A stretch of DNA of 64,000 nt from Nitzschia sp. DOCU1. Lineage: Eukaryota; Bacillariophyta; Bacillariophyceae; Bacillariales; Bacillariaceae. The position numbers were made by a program, and so were the translations under genes. Under the pieces are notes generated by a model. It searched no databases and was not told the origin of the DNA. It worked only from the letters and a program-made list of their open reading frames with translations. Location: the NCBI GenBank assembly GCA_951394045.1, contig OX595987.1:3162001-3226000 (forward strand), in the 5' to 3' direction. Of the stretch, positions 51,824-61,749 are shown one piece after another (position 1 is the stretch's first letter; the number at the start of each line of letters is the position of its first letter).

Positions 51824-54040
51824 ATGTTTCGCCGCTGTGGCATCTCATTTTTCATCATGCTCTCCTTGGTAATCTTGTCTGAATTGGTGCTGATGGCGAG
51901 CGGTTTTATGCCGGGCTGCTTGCTGCAGGTAGGGCGGATTTTTCGGCCATATCTTGGCCCCGCTAGAATGTTTTCATCACTGTGGCTTGCACCCGGAATA
52001 TGCGACGACGACACCGGTGGTGGAATGCCTTTTGAGCCCGAGCAAAGCCGGATGATGGATTATATCTCCAATTATCTAAAGAAGGAGCAACCACAAGAAA
52101 GCTCTCATATCGACGATAGACAGAGCCACGATTCCTCATCTTCAGAGAATCTGGCACTGGCGACGCATTTAATTGCGATTCCTATGGACACGTGTCATGA
52201 ATTGCTTTTGGAATTGGAATCCGTCCAACGTGCGATTTTGTATCACTGTCCCATGCTCGTCGACGCATGCATTCCCGGCGCCGCGACGAGACTACCTCTT
52301 CTGTTTGTTGTAGCATCGAATGAAAGGTCGACAAAAGTGACGCGTGTATTATCCCAACTGGTAAATGAAGTGGTGAAAAGGCACCTCTTCCAAGTGCCCG
52401 AATCAAGTGCCAGCGGATCAGAGCAAGAAGAAGATATCGATGAGGAGTTATTGAACGCTGACGGCTACCGACCTTTGACATTGACCTTCCAGTCCCTGGA
52501 AATTGATGGTGACAATAACAATGTGCTCAACACTGTTGGTGTTCCCGGAAATCACGGAACAACCAAACTTTGTGAACTTGCACACGAGTTTAAGATTGCA
52601 GTGGAAGCACAAGGCTGGCAGGCTTTCTACCCTCCTGACCCCAAAAGGATGTCTTCGTCAAGCCCCAATGACTTTCGACCCCGTGTCCCCTTCATGGAAC
52701 TACCGAAAGAATTTGACGACAGTCTAAGCCAATTCAAGGACGAAACGATGGATATAAAAGAAGAAGATTTTGAATTCCTTACGTCGTCCGAAGGCGGTAA
52801 CGGCATATCCCCCATTTTTTGGTGCCAATGGTGGGATGACGTCTTTGGACGAAACATTCGTCTCAAAGAGGTTGGTATCTACCCTCGCAGTGAAATTGGA
52901 TCGATACTGTCGGCTGACTTGGGCCAACCCGATTTTTACATACCCTATGAGACCATTGCTCTTCCCGACGGAAATTCTGCTATGCTACAAACAGAGCAGA
53001 AATTTAAAAAATATCAAGATGAACGAATGGAGGAGGAGAAGAAAATATTGAATAGCGAAGCTGCCGTCAAACCTCCTTCATCGGCGACTTGTGGTGAAGA
53101 AGAAAGGGAAATTTTGCTGTCAAAAACATTCGATCGACTGGAACGTATATATACGAACTCGGATCAAAATGAAAGTGGCTGGAAGGGGGAAGAAGCAGCC
53201 AGCGATTTGAAAGGCTTTGATTCGGCAGAGGACGCGAATGTAAACAATGAAAGTCAAGACGACGATGAAATTTTGCTTGAAGATGTAGATCTCTTGTCTG
53301 GTTCGCAGCAGGAAGCGTCTCAAGACGACTTTATTGACGACTGGATGAAATCTCGCATCAGACAAATTGTCGAATCGCAGGAAAGCGAGAAAGCACGGAA
53401 ATCGGTGAAGAAGGATATGCCTCCAGTCGAGGATAACCCTGTCTTCAGAGCTTACAAGGATGGAACGTTGGTTCCCAAGAGTGAAAAAGTGGAACAAATC
53501 AAGAGAGAACTAGCACCATACCCAAGTCAAGACCATTTTGCCGGAATTTGGAAGGTCGTATCGAGCCCCACTGGTTTCCCAGCTCAAGAGTCGACAAACG
53601 AATTCAGCGAGAATCTTGTTCTGAGAATCGATGGGACCACGGCGGGGGGACCGGTCTTTGACCAGGAAACTATGCAGAAGGCTGCTGGTGGCACATGGAA
53701 GATTCTGGAAGGCAACGACGGGGAAGTCAAACTACGTATCCGCATGTTGATTCCTCCGAAAAAGAACCGCGTTCTCGAAATGATCGGCAACGTGAATCGA
53801 ATGGGCATTGGTTCTGACATTACGATGGCGTCCAGGGCATTTGGGGTCCCTTTCTTGGAGGCTTTAGCCAAGAAGTCTTCGGGCGATACTGGGGATTTCA
53901 TGATGTGTGATGGCGACGTTTTCCTGGAAGACGCTGTCACAAGCAAAAATCGAGAGCGAATAGGAGAGTTTTCTTTGACTAAGATTCATGGACCCAAAAG
54001 GCCCAGCGAGTACACCATAACCATCCCCAAGCCGATATAG
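51824..54040 (+). CDS. Plastid-targeted protein with 2H-phosphoesterase-like N-terminal region, unknown function
   Basis: 738 aa, single exon. Residues 8-27 form a signal peptide followed by ASGFMPG, an ASAFAP-type plastid motif. Residues about 113-295 read like a LigT/2H-phosphoesterase or AKAP7-like fold: HLIAIPMDTCHELLLELESVQRAILY, then strands and FRPRVPFMELP. The two HxT/S catalytic motifs expected in such a fold appear replaced (RLPLLFVV; RPRVPFM), so it would be inactive. Residues 300-560 hold FWCQWWDDVFGRNIRLKEVG followed by acidic low-complexity sequence. From about 570 a compact beta-rich domain starts HFAGIWKVVSSPTG and includes GTWKILEG, ending PSEYTITIPKPI; it recalls lipocalin/fibrillin-like domains. 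The fold assignments are inference; the family itself is not recognised. Confidence 0.75.
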   Translation: MFRRCGISFFIMLSLVILSELVLMASGFMPGCLLQVGRIFRPYLGPARMFSSLWLAPGICDDDTGGGMPFEPEQSRMMDYISNYLKKEQPQESSHIDDRQSHDSSSSENLALATHLIAIPMDTCHELLLELESVQRAILYHCPMLVDACIPGAATRLPLLFVVASNERSTKVTRVLSQLVNEVVKRHLFQVPESSASGSEQEEDIDEELLNADGYRPLTLTFQSLEIDGDNNNVLNTVGVPGNHGTTKLCELAHEFKIAVEAQGWQAFYPPDPKRMSSSSPNDFRPRVPFMELPKEFDDSLSQFKDETMDIKEEDFEFLTSSEGGNGISPIFWCQWWDDVFGRNIRLKEVGIYPRSEIGSILSADLGQPDFYIPYETIALPDGNSAMLQTEQKFKKYQDERMEEEKKILNSEAAVKPPSSATCGEEEREILLSKTFDRLERIYTNSDQNESGWKGEEAASDLKGFDSAEDANVNNESQDDDEILLEDVDLLSGSQQEASQDDFIDDWMKSRIRQIVESQESEKARKSVKKDMPPVEDNPVFRAYKDGTLVPKSEKVEQIKRELAPYPSQDHFAGIWKVVSSPTGFPAQESTNEFSENLVLRIDGTTAGGPVFDQETMQKAAGGTWKILEGNDGEVKLRIRMLIPPKKNRVLEMIGNVNRMGIGSDITMASRAFGVPFLEALAKKSSGDTGDFMMCDGDVFLEDAVTSKNRERIGEFSLTKIHGPKRPSEYTITIPKPI

Positions 54041-54557
54041 TCTCAAATCAACCCACGAGGAGCAGGGCCGGAAGAAATGATACTTCACCGTTGCTAATAT
54101 TCTTGCCGGAGCATGGCCAATACAAGCTCTGACAATGCGTCCTGCGGCTTCCGGTGCGTTAAAAAGGTCGAACGCCAGCCCGAAAATCTTCACCAAGGAA
54201 TCAGAATCGCAAGAAGAGGAAACACTCGCCTTCGGCTCATTGCCTCTCGAATTGCGGAGCACCGATGGTAAGTTGCTGGTCTAGCTACTCCGTAACATTG
54301 TAACAGTGAATGAAATCACAACTAGAATAAACAAGTCAAGGTAGTTCTCTAGTTGATAGAGAGCTTTCTTGGCCGGGACGCGGACCCAGAAAACCCGACA
54401 AGATAGCAGTATCTTGGGTACTATCATTTTCACCAGCGCGACTGCGAACTGCGTTTTTCCCCCCTGAAAGTCCTATCAGTGTTTAAAACATAAAGCGAGA
54501 ACTCGGGTAAAGTCCGTAGAGAAGTTAAGTGATGAAACTTGCCAAGAGGTGTCATCG
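54041..54557. other. Convergent intergenic region
   Basis: 517 bases between two convergent genes. A 132-codon minus frame at 53864-54262 overlaps the previous gene and shows no family features. Nothing supported. Confidence 0.3.
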
Positions 54558-56150
54558 CTAGCATTCGTAGAGACTCTCGGAAACCCGTTTGCGAGGGGAC
54601 ACTAAGAGTGGATGACCAGTATTGGGTATCGCCAATGTTCTTAAAATATCCGGATCACAGATTGGTCTGTACTCGGGTACCACAACGCCGTCCGGGGAGC
54701 CGTCCGGGGAGACCAACGGTGACGTTAGGTCTGTGGAAGCGCTTTCGTCGGGGCAGCGAGTGTTAAATGCCACGTTGGTCGGAGGAATCTGATCATCCAC
54801 ATTTTTGTTCATTTCACTCTGTACAAGTGAGTGGGCACTGACATTCTCCGTTTTAATCGTTTTCGTATCGGAATCATCCGTGAATGATGATGCTTCCCCG
54901 AGACTTGGAATCGGCGACTTTGGTCTTAATCCTGAGCGCTTGTCGTTCTCCAATCCACCTCCACCATTGGAAACCTCCCTTTCCTCTGCATCGATTTCCA
55001 AATCACATTGCGAACCTTTACGGTACCGAAACGCACCTCTTATGCCAGAAAGTCGACCTCCAAGTGTCGACCCCCTGGGGCGACTTTGTTCAGTGCGCGG
55101 GATTGTGCTTGTTGGCGATGATCCGTTCGCATCAGTACCTGCTGCCTTGTCCACTGGGGAGGGTGTAGAACTACGTAAGTCACCCCTGCCTTCTCGGCCG
55201 AAGAAGTTCTTGGGAGAAGAAGACGGAGTCTTCATCACCATTTCATGAATGGCCATCGATCCCAAAAGGTGCTGTTCAAGGAGTCGCCAGGAGTCAAACT
55301 TGCGTGTTTCAGCAGCTTCCTCGCGAAGATTTTTTACTTCCGACACTAGCACTCGTCGTTCCCGGCGAAGCCTAGTGACTTGACCATTGAGTTCAAGATT
55401 TTCTTTGTACAATTTTCTCGCCAATTTTCTTGCTTGCTTGGCTTGAAGCTCCGATGCCTGCGCTTGAAGCCTGGATTGGTTGAGATCAGTTACCAAGTCC
55501 GATGATTCCTTGAAGGCGAGCTTAGCATGTTCACGTATCATGTCTGCGGCATTTACCAGCGCCAAAAAGTCAGATCGAAGGCGTCCACCGAGACTTTCGG
55601 ATAGTTCATGAATTTGCTGTAGTTCCTCGGTGGAAGAGTGTTGTTGATGCTCGTACTCATCAGCAGTTGTTTTCTCCAGCATACGCCTCACAGCGCGCAT
55701 CCCGTTGAGCAAATGTTCCAAAGCCTGCGCGGATTGTTCAGCATCCCAGCGTGCATGCTCTAACGCTTTCATATTCCAGTCATCCGTGATTTGTCCCGAC
55801 GATGGGGAAGAGGGTAGGTCGGGTGTCACAGTCTGAAATGTCGGAACGTCGGACGACGTTGGTGTGATCAAAGCAAACGAGAACTTGCCATCGTCATCAT
55901 CGGATTGAGCAAACGTCGACAGTGCCTTTGGCTGCCGCGGAATGCTATCTTCGCCTTCAACGACACCAGACGACATGATGATTTTTGTCACACTCTGGTA
56001 ATATCGGCCCTCGGTGGCGAGCGCAGCGTTTGCCAATGTCCCGAAAATTGAAAACTTGGTCTTGATAGGCTTAGTCTTGTGAGAGGGAGTAAAGGCATTT
56101 TGAAGATATCCTGCGTCGGCGCGAACAAATGGCCGTTTATTAGTCAACAT
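54558..56150 (-). CDS. Coiled-coil protein, unknown function
   Basis: 530 aa, single exon. Residues 60-120 are polar with several SP/TP sites. A helical, heptad-rich region spans about 125-285: NMKALEHARWDAEQSAQALEHLL, then LNQSRLQAQASELQAKQARK, LARKLYKENLELNGQVTRLRRERR and VLVSEVKNLREEAAETRKF, followed by DSWRLLEQHLLGSMAIHEMVM. The C-terminal half is Ser/Pro/Gly rich and disordered, and the protein ends with RKRVSESLYEC. No enzyme domain. It could be a cytoskeleton- or trafficking-associated coiled coil. The start is uncertain: ATG at 56150 or, giving 472 aa, ATG at 55976 (MSSGVVEGED). Confidence 0.75.
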   Translation of the reverse strand: MLTNKRPFVRADAGYLQNAFTPSHKTKPIKTKFSIFGTLANAALATEGRYYQSVTKIIMSSGVVEGEDSIPRQPKALSTFAQSDDDDGKFSFALITPTSSDVPTFQTVTPDLPSSPSSGQITDDWNMKALEHARWDAEQSAQALEHLLNGMRAVRRMLEKTTADEYEHQQHSSTEELQQIHELSESLGGRLRSDFLALVNAADMIREHAKLAFKESSDLVTDLNQSRLQAQASELQAKQARKLARKLYKENLELNGQVTRLRRERRVLVSEVKNLREEAAETRKFDSWRLLEQHLLGSMAIHEMVMKTPSSSPKNFFGREGRGDLRSSTPSPVDKAAGTDANGSSPTSTIPRTEQSRPRGSTLGGRLSGIRGAFRYRKGSQCDLEIDAEEREVSNGGGGLENDKRSGLRPKSPIPSLGEASSFTDDSDTKTIKTENVSAHSLVQSEMNKNVDDQIPPTNVAFNTRCPDESASTDLTSPLVSPDGSPDGVVVPEYRPICDPDILRTLAIPNTGHPLLVSPRKRVSESLYEC

Positions 56151-56692
56151 CAGCCAAACGTGCTAAACTGAATATCAGTATTCAACAGTCAAGCGTGCTA
56201 CCTACCTGTTTTGGCGCGCAAAAATGAATATATTCGGATTTGTATACTTTCATGATCGTCCCGCAGCCTTAACCGCCTAACGCCTAACCATCACTTCCAG
56301 TCGTCTTAGTCATAAGACGTTCGATTGAGTCGTCGTCGCAGTCGTCTACCGTATCTGGAAAACGTACGGACTCAAACGACTGTCCTGTTTTGTTTACCAT
56401 TTTTGGTCTCTTGCCCTCGGCTCCCGGATGCTCTCTATCAGGGATGCCCTTTTTGCCAAAGCATCGCTGGTAATTGATGGTGATCCTAACACAGATCTAT
56501 TTGGTACGCTCCAAAGTCGTTATATCACACTTCTTGAAAAGAAATTATCCTTTTCCACGGTTGGAGGCTGACACAGCGATTGCAATCTCCCCCGCGCTTG
56601 CAGACCCACTGCCCCAACTGGTTCAAGTCGTGGTCTCACGTCAATAGCCGTGCGGAATAAATTATAGGGGTGGTTTTCTGGATTCTATCGCA
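56151..56692. promoter_or_regulatory. Divergent intergenic region
   Basis: 542 bases between the coiled-coil gene and the CDF transporter. Should contain both promoters; no defined site recognised. Confidence 0.3.
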
Positions 56693-57830
56693 ATGACACC
56701 GCACATCCACAGTGGTTCGCTGCAGACTTATCAGAATGGGAAGCCTCGCGAGAATCCCCCAGTCTTACCGTCAGGAGAGGTCGGCTCTTCAGGGGAAATT
56801 TCCAATGAGTATGTCCTTAACTTCGCATTCGTTTCGTTTTTAGGATTCCTTTTACTGGAAGCTGTTTTCGCCTTGGTCGCAAACAGCCAGTCGATGCTAG
56901 AAGATGCCGAGGCCATGAGCGTTGATGCCCTGACGTATCTTTTCAATCTATGCGCCGAAAGAATCAAACATCGACCATACAACGAGGAGGAAATGGCTCT
57001 ACCAGCTGCTGTGCGGGAGTACAAGAGAGAGATTCGTCGGTTATATCTTGAGGTGATTCCACCGCTAATCAGTGTCTCAACATTGGTCGTTGTTACTGCT
57101 TACGCCATCCAAGATGCATTAAGGACATTGAGACGGCCTGACGACGTCCCTGAAGAAGATGTGGATGTCAACATTATGATGTGGTTCTCCGGTGCGAATT
57201 TGTTGTTGGATTTCGTGAACGTCGCGTGCTTTGCTCGGGCGCATCAAGCATTTGGGCTAACGGCTGTGAGAGGCGAGGTGGCACCGACAAGATATTCCGT
57301 TAGGGGTGGAGATCTCATTGGGCAAGTAGAGTCTCAGCGATTAGTCGACAATGAAGCTGATGCCGAGGGATTTTCTGAAATGTCAGATCTGAATGCCGGG
57401 GAGCAGCTTTTAGTGAATCTTAACATGTGCAGGTAAGGAAAGCTTTGTCCACAGAAGTGCGCTGAAATTATTTTGGATCTCACAGTTTGGACCTATAAAC
57501 CTATTCATGCAGCGCGTGGACGGTAGGTTGACCTACGTGCAGTATGCGTGTCTAACACTCTCGCCAGTACTCACTCACCTGCTTGTTCTTCGTTTCTTTT
57601 CCCTTCAGCATGTTTGCGCGGATACACTGCGAAGCTCAGCGGTGCTAGTTGCTGCCATAATATCGTTTCTGTGGCCCGATCTTGTTTCGGGAGAACTTGC
57701 AGATTCAATGGCTACTGTCGTCGTCTCTGTCATCATCTTGGTCAGTCTTGTACCGTTATTGAACGGTCTTTTCAAGACTTCCAGGCAAATCGTGGCACTT
57801 TCCACCGACCCTACAAGGCCGATTTTCTAA
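56693..57830 (+). CDS. Cation diffusion facilitator (CDF/ZnT-type) transporter with 10-base microexon
   Basis: Proton-coupled divalent metal (Zn or similar) exporter. Exons 56693-57432, 57513-57522 and 57609-57830 give 323 aa. Helices: NFAFVSFLGFLLLEAVFALVA; SMLEDAEAMSVDALTYLFNL carrying the TM2 metal-site acidic residues; VIPPLISVSTLVVVTAYAI; MMWFSGANLLLDFVNVACF; then TM5-TM6. The TM5 motif HxxxD is HVCAD. The second exon is just 10 bases (cgcgtggacg): joining it gives NLNMCSAWTHVCADTLRS, which matches the N(M/L)x(S/G)AxxHVxxDTL pattern of CDF proteins. Without it the frame breaks (phase 2 to phase 0). Unlike many CDFs it has no long cytosolic C-terminal domain: it ends 25 residues after TM6. 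Membrane location (plasma, vacuole, Golgi) is not evident. Confidence 0.85.
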
Positions 57831-58290
57831 CCCTAGAAGACGGGTGAAAGGATCAGGCGAATCGACAGTCCCTCTACGGCGGTAGGCATCGCTCTGGCGA
57901 ACGAAGAGATACCATTCGACCATCAAGCTAGTTGCTAACTGGGTAGTGTGTACTCTACTTTGATTTAAATATACGGAACCAGGAATGGCCATGTGGTTTC
58001 TTGTGGCCAAATAGCGTGATACTGTTCTATGCTGCGATGGACTGATTTCTTATGGCTTGTTAAGATCATCACGCGAGAGCATTGATGCCTGGTATTTGTC
58101 TATCGCTCTAATGAATACCGCGCTTGTGTGCTTTTCTATTTTGCACGAAACTACCAGTACTAGTAAATAGGGCCTTTCCAAGCTTTTCGGTTTCATTCTC
58201 TTGACCAGAGTCATAGACCAAAATCATGTAATGCTTGGGAGTTACTAGGTTTCATGCTTTCTACGGTGGCACACAGGAACCTCGTTTTTT
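57831..58290. other. Convergent intergenic region
   Basis: 460 bases between convergent genes. No coding or RNA feature recognised. Confidence 0.3.
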
Positions 58291-61143
58291 CTAGTTCCTC
58301 AAACTGACGCGTTGTGAAATCAGCTCCGCTTTACTCTTCTTTTCCTCTCGACCATGGTAACGATCAACCATTCCTTGAATGATATCGGGCCCATAGGTTG
58401 CGAGACGGGCTTTGTTCGCAGTGGCAAACGCAAGGCACTCGTCAGCAGAATTGCCAAAGCATCCCAACCTCTGCATTGCTTGGCACAGAGGAATAATATG
58501 CTCGTCAAGGAATCGCATTGACGCCAAAAAATAAGTGCTTTCCGGATTCTCCGCCCGTCCCTTCTGATATGCGGCATAACGTTCAAGGAAATCTTTCTCC
58601 AACCACTTGCGATACACGGCATAATGCTGAAGGCAATGGAAACTATCCGATGCCTGCTCGAAGATGTGTGAGTGCCATGTCCCGCCAGACGAGTCACCAA
58701 ACTTCTTGATTTCAACTTACCTGCAGGAGAAGGACAACAGCGATTGTTCCCTTCAGGTTCATGTCATCACTTGCATCTCCGAAAGCCTTATCCCAGCGAA
58801 TCTTCCGTCGCTCCTCGAGCTCATTATCCATGTAATCGGTCGCTAGTACAGCTTTCACCAAGATCTGGCGGAAATGCTTAAGTTCGTCTTCGTCCGCACA
58901 GATTGCTGCCCGCAAATCCTCAAATTCAGGCTGCATCAGTTGATTCCAAGCCAAATCTAGTGAATTCTGTAGCCACACACACCGCTTGTTGTACTTGGCC
59001 GACAGTTCGTCGCTGCCCTCTTCCATGAATCCCATACCAGCGATCAACGCAGCGAAAACCAATGCAAACTGACTTAGCGGGTCCGAGGCAATTCCAAAGG
59101 TGGCTTTGTGCTTTTCCTCAGGAGGGAGGCCGGACGATTCCAGAATCAAGCGTGTCAACAGCTTTTTGGCTGTCATAGAAACATACGAGGCGCGATCCAA
59201 ACAGTGGAATGAATTGTTTTGAAATTGCGAAGAGACATGGGCGACATATTCCTTAAGCTGAGACGCAACAGGAAGGCTTAACTTGACTTCCCCGGGCTTC
59301 AGTTTGTCAGGGGAGGATGCCTCGTCAAATTCAGGGAAAACGATAACGTCTGGCAATTCGTCGAGGAATGTCTTTCCTTCCTCCGTTTTGATTACAGGGA
59401 CCACTTCCTGGCACTGCTTACCACTAGCCTCCCTTTTGGCAATAATTTGTCTCAAGTATTGTTCCAGGACTTCGTTATTCCAGTCCACAAGCCGCTGCAA
59501 GTGCTTGGACGCAGCAGCATCCTTAGTGGTTGCCTCTTCGTCCTTGCCTTCCTTAGAAATCGCTTTGATAAGATCCACCTTGGCCGAAGCGCTGCCTGTA
59601 GTGTACTTGGCAACAAGAGCAGCGACGATCTCGCGTCCATTAGACGCCCAACGCTGGCGATTCTTGAGTGCGTAATTCTGCAGAGTTCGATAGGCGAAGT
59701 TAGAGGAAGCCGCGGGCAGGATTTGAAAAGGATGCACGTATCCACAACGGAGCAACCGTCACTCACCAGGTACTCGTCGCTCGAAACCACAAACGCGTCA
59801 ATATCTTTCATCTGCATGGTAAGTGGGATGACGAAGTTATCAAACTTGATCAATTCGTCGCGGTACCAGGATTTTGCTGGGTCCGTACGAATTCGGCCCT
59901 CCTGATAGGCTTTGGTCGCCTCTTCGAAACCGCGCTCATTCCATTTGATATAAACCTGTTTCCCGGTTCGGATTGGAACAGAACAAGACATCGTCAGCAC
60001 AACGTTAAGAAGATCATATAAACGGCAAGCTTTTGAAACTCACATGCCAATGTTGCATAGTGTGAAACTCGTCCGAACTGCAAATCAAAACAAGCGTAAA
60101 TTAGCAAAGAACAAATTTGCAGGCCACACAGCCGACATTGAATACTCACGCTTGCATCAAACATTCAATGACACTGGTTGCCTTGCGATTGGGGTCTTCT
60201 TCGATGGCAGCTGGTCCAAAAGACAAATCCCAGCGATCCTGTCGATTTGCCTGGGCCTCGGGATCATCGTGAGCAGTCGCAAGGACAGAATTGACCATGA
60301 CTTGACGGAAGCGCTTCTTTTCTTCCTCGTTGGCATAAAGGCACCGACGAAGGTTCTCAAAGTCAGGGCTCATGAGCTTATCCCAAGCCTTTTCAAACGA
60401 GAGCTGTTGAGTGAGGGCGGTGCCGCCGTACTTGGCACTCATTTCTGGATCTTCAGCAGCTAGTGCTTCGTTGGAAACTCCCCGGTGGTCAACGGCGTGG
60501 ATGAGAGCAGACAACACAACGGCAAACTGAGTTAAAGGATCCGAGACAATCCCATAGGTCTGTGTGTGGATATGAGCAGCGAGGAGCTCTGAATCCATAG
60601 CGTCGTCTCCTTCGATGACCTGCCCACTCTCGAAGTCGGAAACAGCGATTCGCGAGATGAGTTTGGTGGCAGACATCGCGGTGTGACTGGCATGCTGGAG
60701 GCAGTGGTAAGGATTGCTGCGGTAGGCTTGGGCAAGAGCAGAAACATATTCCTTCAATTGCTGGGCAACTTGGGGGGCGACGTCAATCGACTTGGGATGC
60801 TTGTGCGCTTCCTTGTCAAACGGGGGCAATATAATGACATCCACACGCTCTTCCGCAATGTTTTGTTTCGTTTCGATGACCGGATCGTCATCCCATCCTG
60901 CCTTTCCTGCGGCCTCTCTCTTTGCCACAACCTGCTTCAAAAGTTTGAGGAGAACATCAGCATTCCAATCGATCAGCCGGTTCAAGAGCTGCGGCGATTC
61001 CTGCTTGGCTGCGGGTCATCAACAGACGATAGAAAAAAGGACATGGGAGGAGTGGAGAAAGTTAGACCAAGAGTTAGGAAGCCCAGGGTCAGCTTAACAG
61101 AGAGTGGCACCATTGCCATAGTCGGTCTCCTACCTTCAGACAT
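58291..61143 (-). CDS. Tandem two-domain cyclic-nucleotide phosphodiesterase (HD class) with degraded metal sites
   Basis: Six exons (61143-61134, 61008-60150, 60077-60044, 59955-59767, 59677-58721, 58653-58291), 803 aa. The first coding exon is 10 bases (MSE plus one base). The protein is two class I PDE-like units head to tail. Unit 1 (about 10-400): NPYHCLQHASHTAMS at 102-116, SDPLTQFAVVLSALIHAVDHRGVSN at 159-183, then SDEFHTMQHWHVYIKW. Unit 2 (about 420-803): NSFHCLDRASYVSMT at 519-533, SDPLSQFALVFAALIAGMGF, and SDSFHCLQHYAVYRKW. Class I PDEs use HD..H with HDxDH; here unit 1 has HAVDH (Asp to Ala at 175) and unit 2 has lost the motif entirely (AGMGF) and the His in DRAS. Unit 2 is therefore likely a pseudoenzyme and unit 1 is questionable. 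The exons cross between units without any stop, so a single fused gene is favoured. The gypsy LTR lies about 340 bases upstream. Confidence 0.8.
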
Positions 61144-61484
61144 GATTTTGTTTTGTTGTTTCCTTGACAACTGTAGAAATGAACTCCGACCTGCAACGAC
61201 CGACGGTCATTTACCCCTTTTTGTGATGTCCTATTTTTGGATGAGAAGCGTCGGTCTCAGTTGTGGGGCGGGAAACTCTCTACGAGGAGAAGTGATGTTC
61301 CTCGATCCATCCGGCGCGCATCATCGGACGTTTCTTCCAGACTTGACACCTTCTTTGTGCCCGAGACTCGTTAAATGCTCCTCATTTCAAGGCCCGAGGG
61401 AAACTCCGGCCCGGGTTCGGTTTCTTTCGTCGCTTAACTGGATCTTTTTGTCAAAGTCACAGAGCGCGAAAGACGACCTCTAGT
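61144..61484. promoter_or_regulatory. Phosphodiesterase promoter region, bounded by LTR
   Basis: 341 bases between the PDE start and the putative LTR. No recognisable site. The retroelement therefore sits in the upstream region and may influence transcription. Confidence 0.3.
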
Positions 61485-61700
61485 TGGACACAATCGCGCG
61501 TGCAAGTGAAGTATTCGAAGTAGTCGCGGTCGGCGTGCTTTTTTATTTCGGTCTGAACTACGCGTGAGACAATCAACTATCCAGTATTATGAGGGCTACG
61601 AGGCAGGAGGGCACCATGCCGGTGAACTAATGAGGGAAGACATGCGTCAGTGGAGGCTTACGTCAGTGGAGGTGCGCCAATGACAGGTGACGGCATCACA
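61485..61700 (-). mobile_element. Putative 3' LTR of Ty3/gypsy element
   Basis: Read on the minus strand, a purine-rich tract (TTGGGGAGAG) just after the integrase stop is followed by TGTGATGCC at 61700, the usual LTR start after the polypurine tract. A poly-A-signal-like AATAAAA occurs at about 61538-61544, and a TG..CA-type end at TCCA can be placed at about 61485. Length about 216 bp. The partner LTR is outside the window, so both boundaries and the target duplication are inferred. Confidence 0.5.
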
Positions 61701-61749
61701 CTCTCCCCAACCATGAGGAGCGTCAAACAAGTAGTAAGGAATTCAAAAG

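Noticed and set aside
57507..57830. Continuous ORF reading into the last CDF exon without a microexon
   Set aside because: It cannot be joined in phase to exon 1 and lacks similarity to CDF before the HVCAD motif; the microexon model does both.
58291..60000. Two separate phosphodiesterase genes
   Set aside because: The intron at 59678-59766 joins SSDEYL to NYALKNRQ, which is the same sequence context as the uninterrupted DECLAFATANK of unit 2, and no start codon with a promoter lies between the units. Kept as one gene, with cDNA as test.
60982..61170. Signal-anchor N-terminus (LTLGFLTLGLTFSTPP) for the phosphodiesterase
   Set aside because: This ORF ends in a stop and is out of frame with the PDE; a GTAGGA..GCAG intron removes it. 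It remains possible with another splice site.
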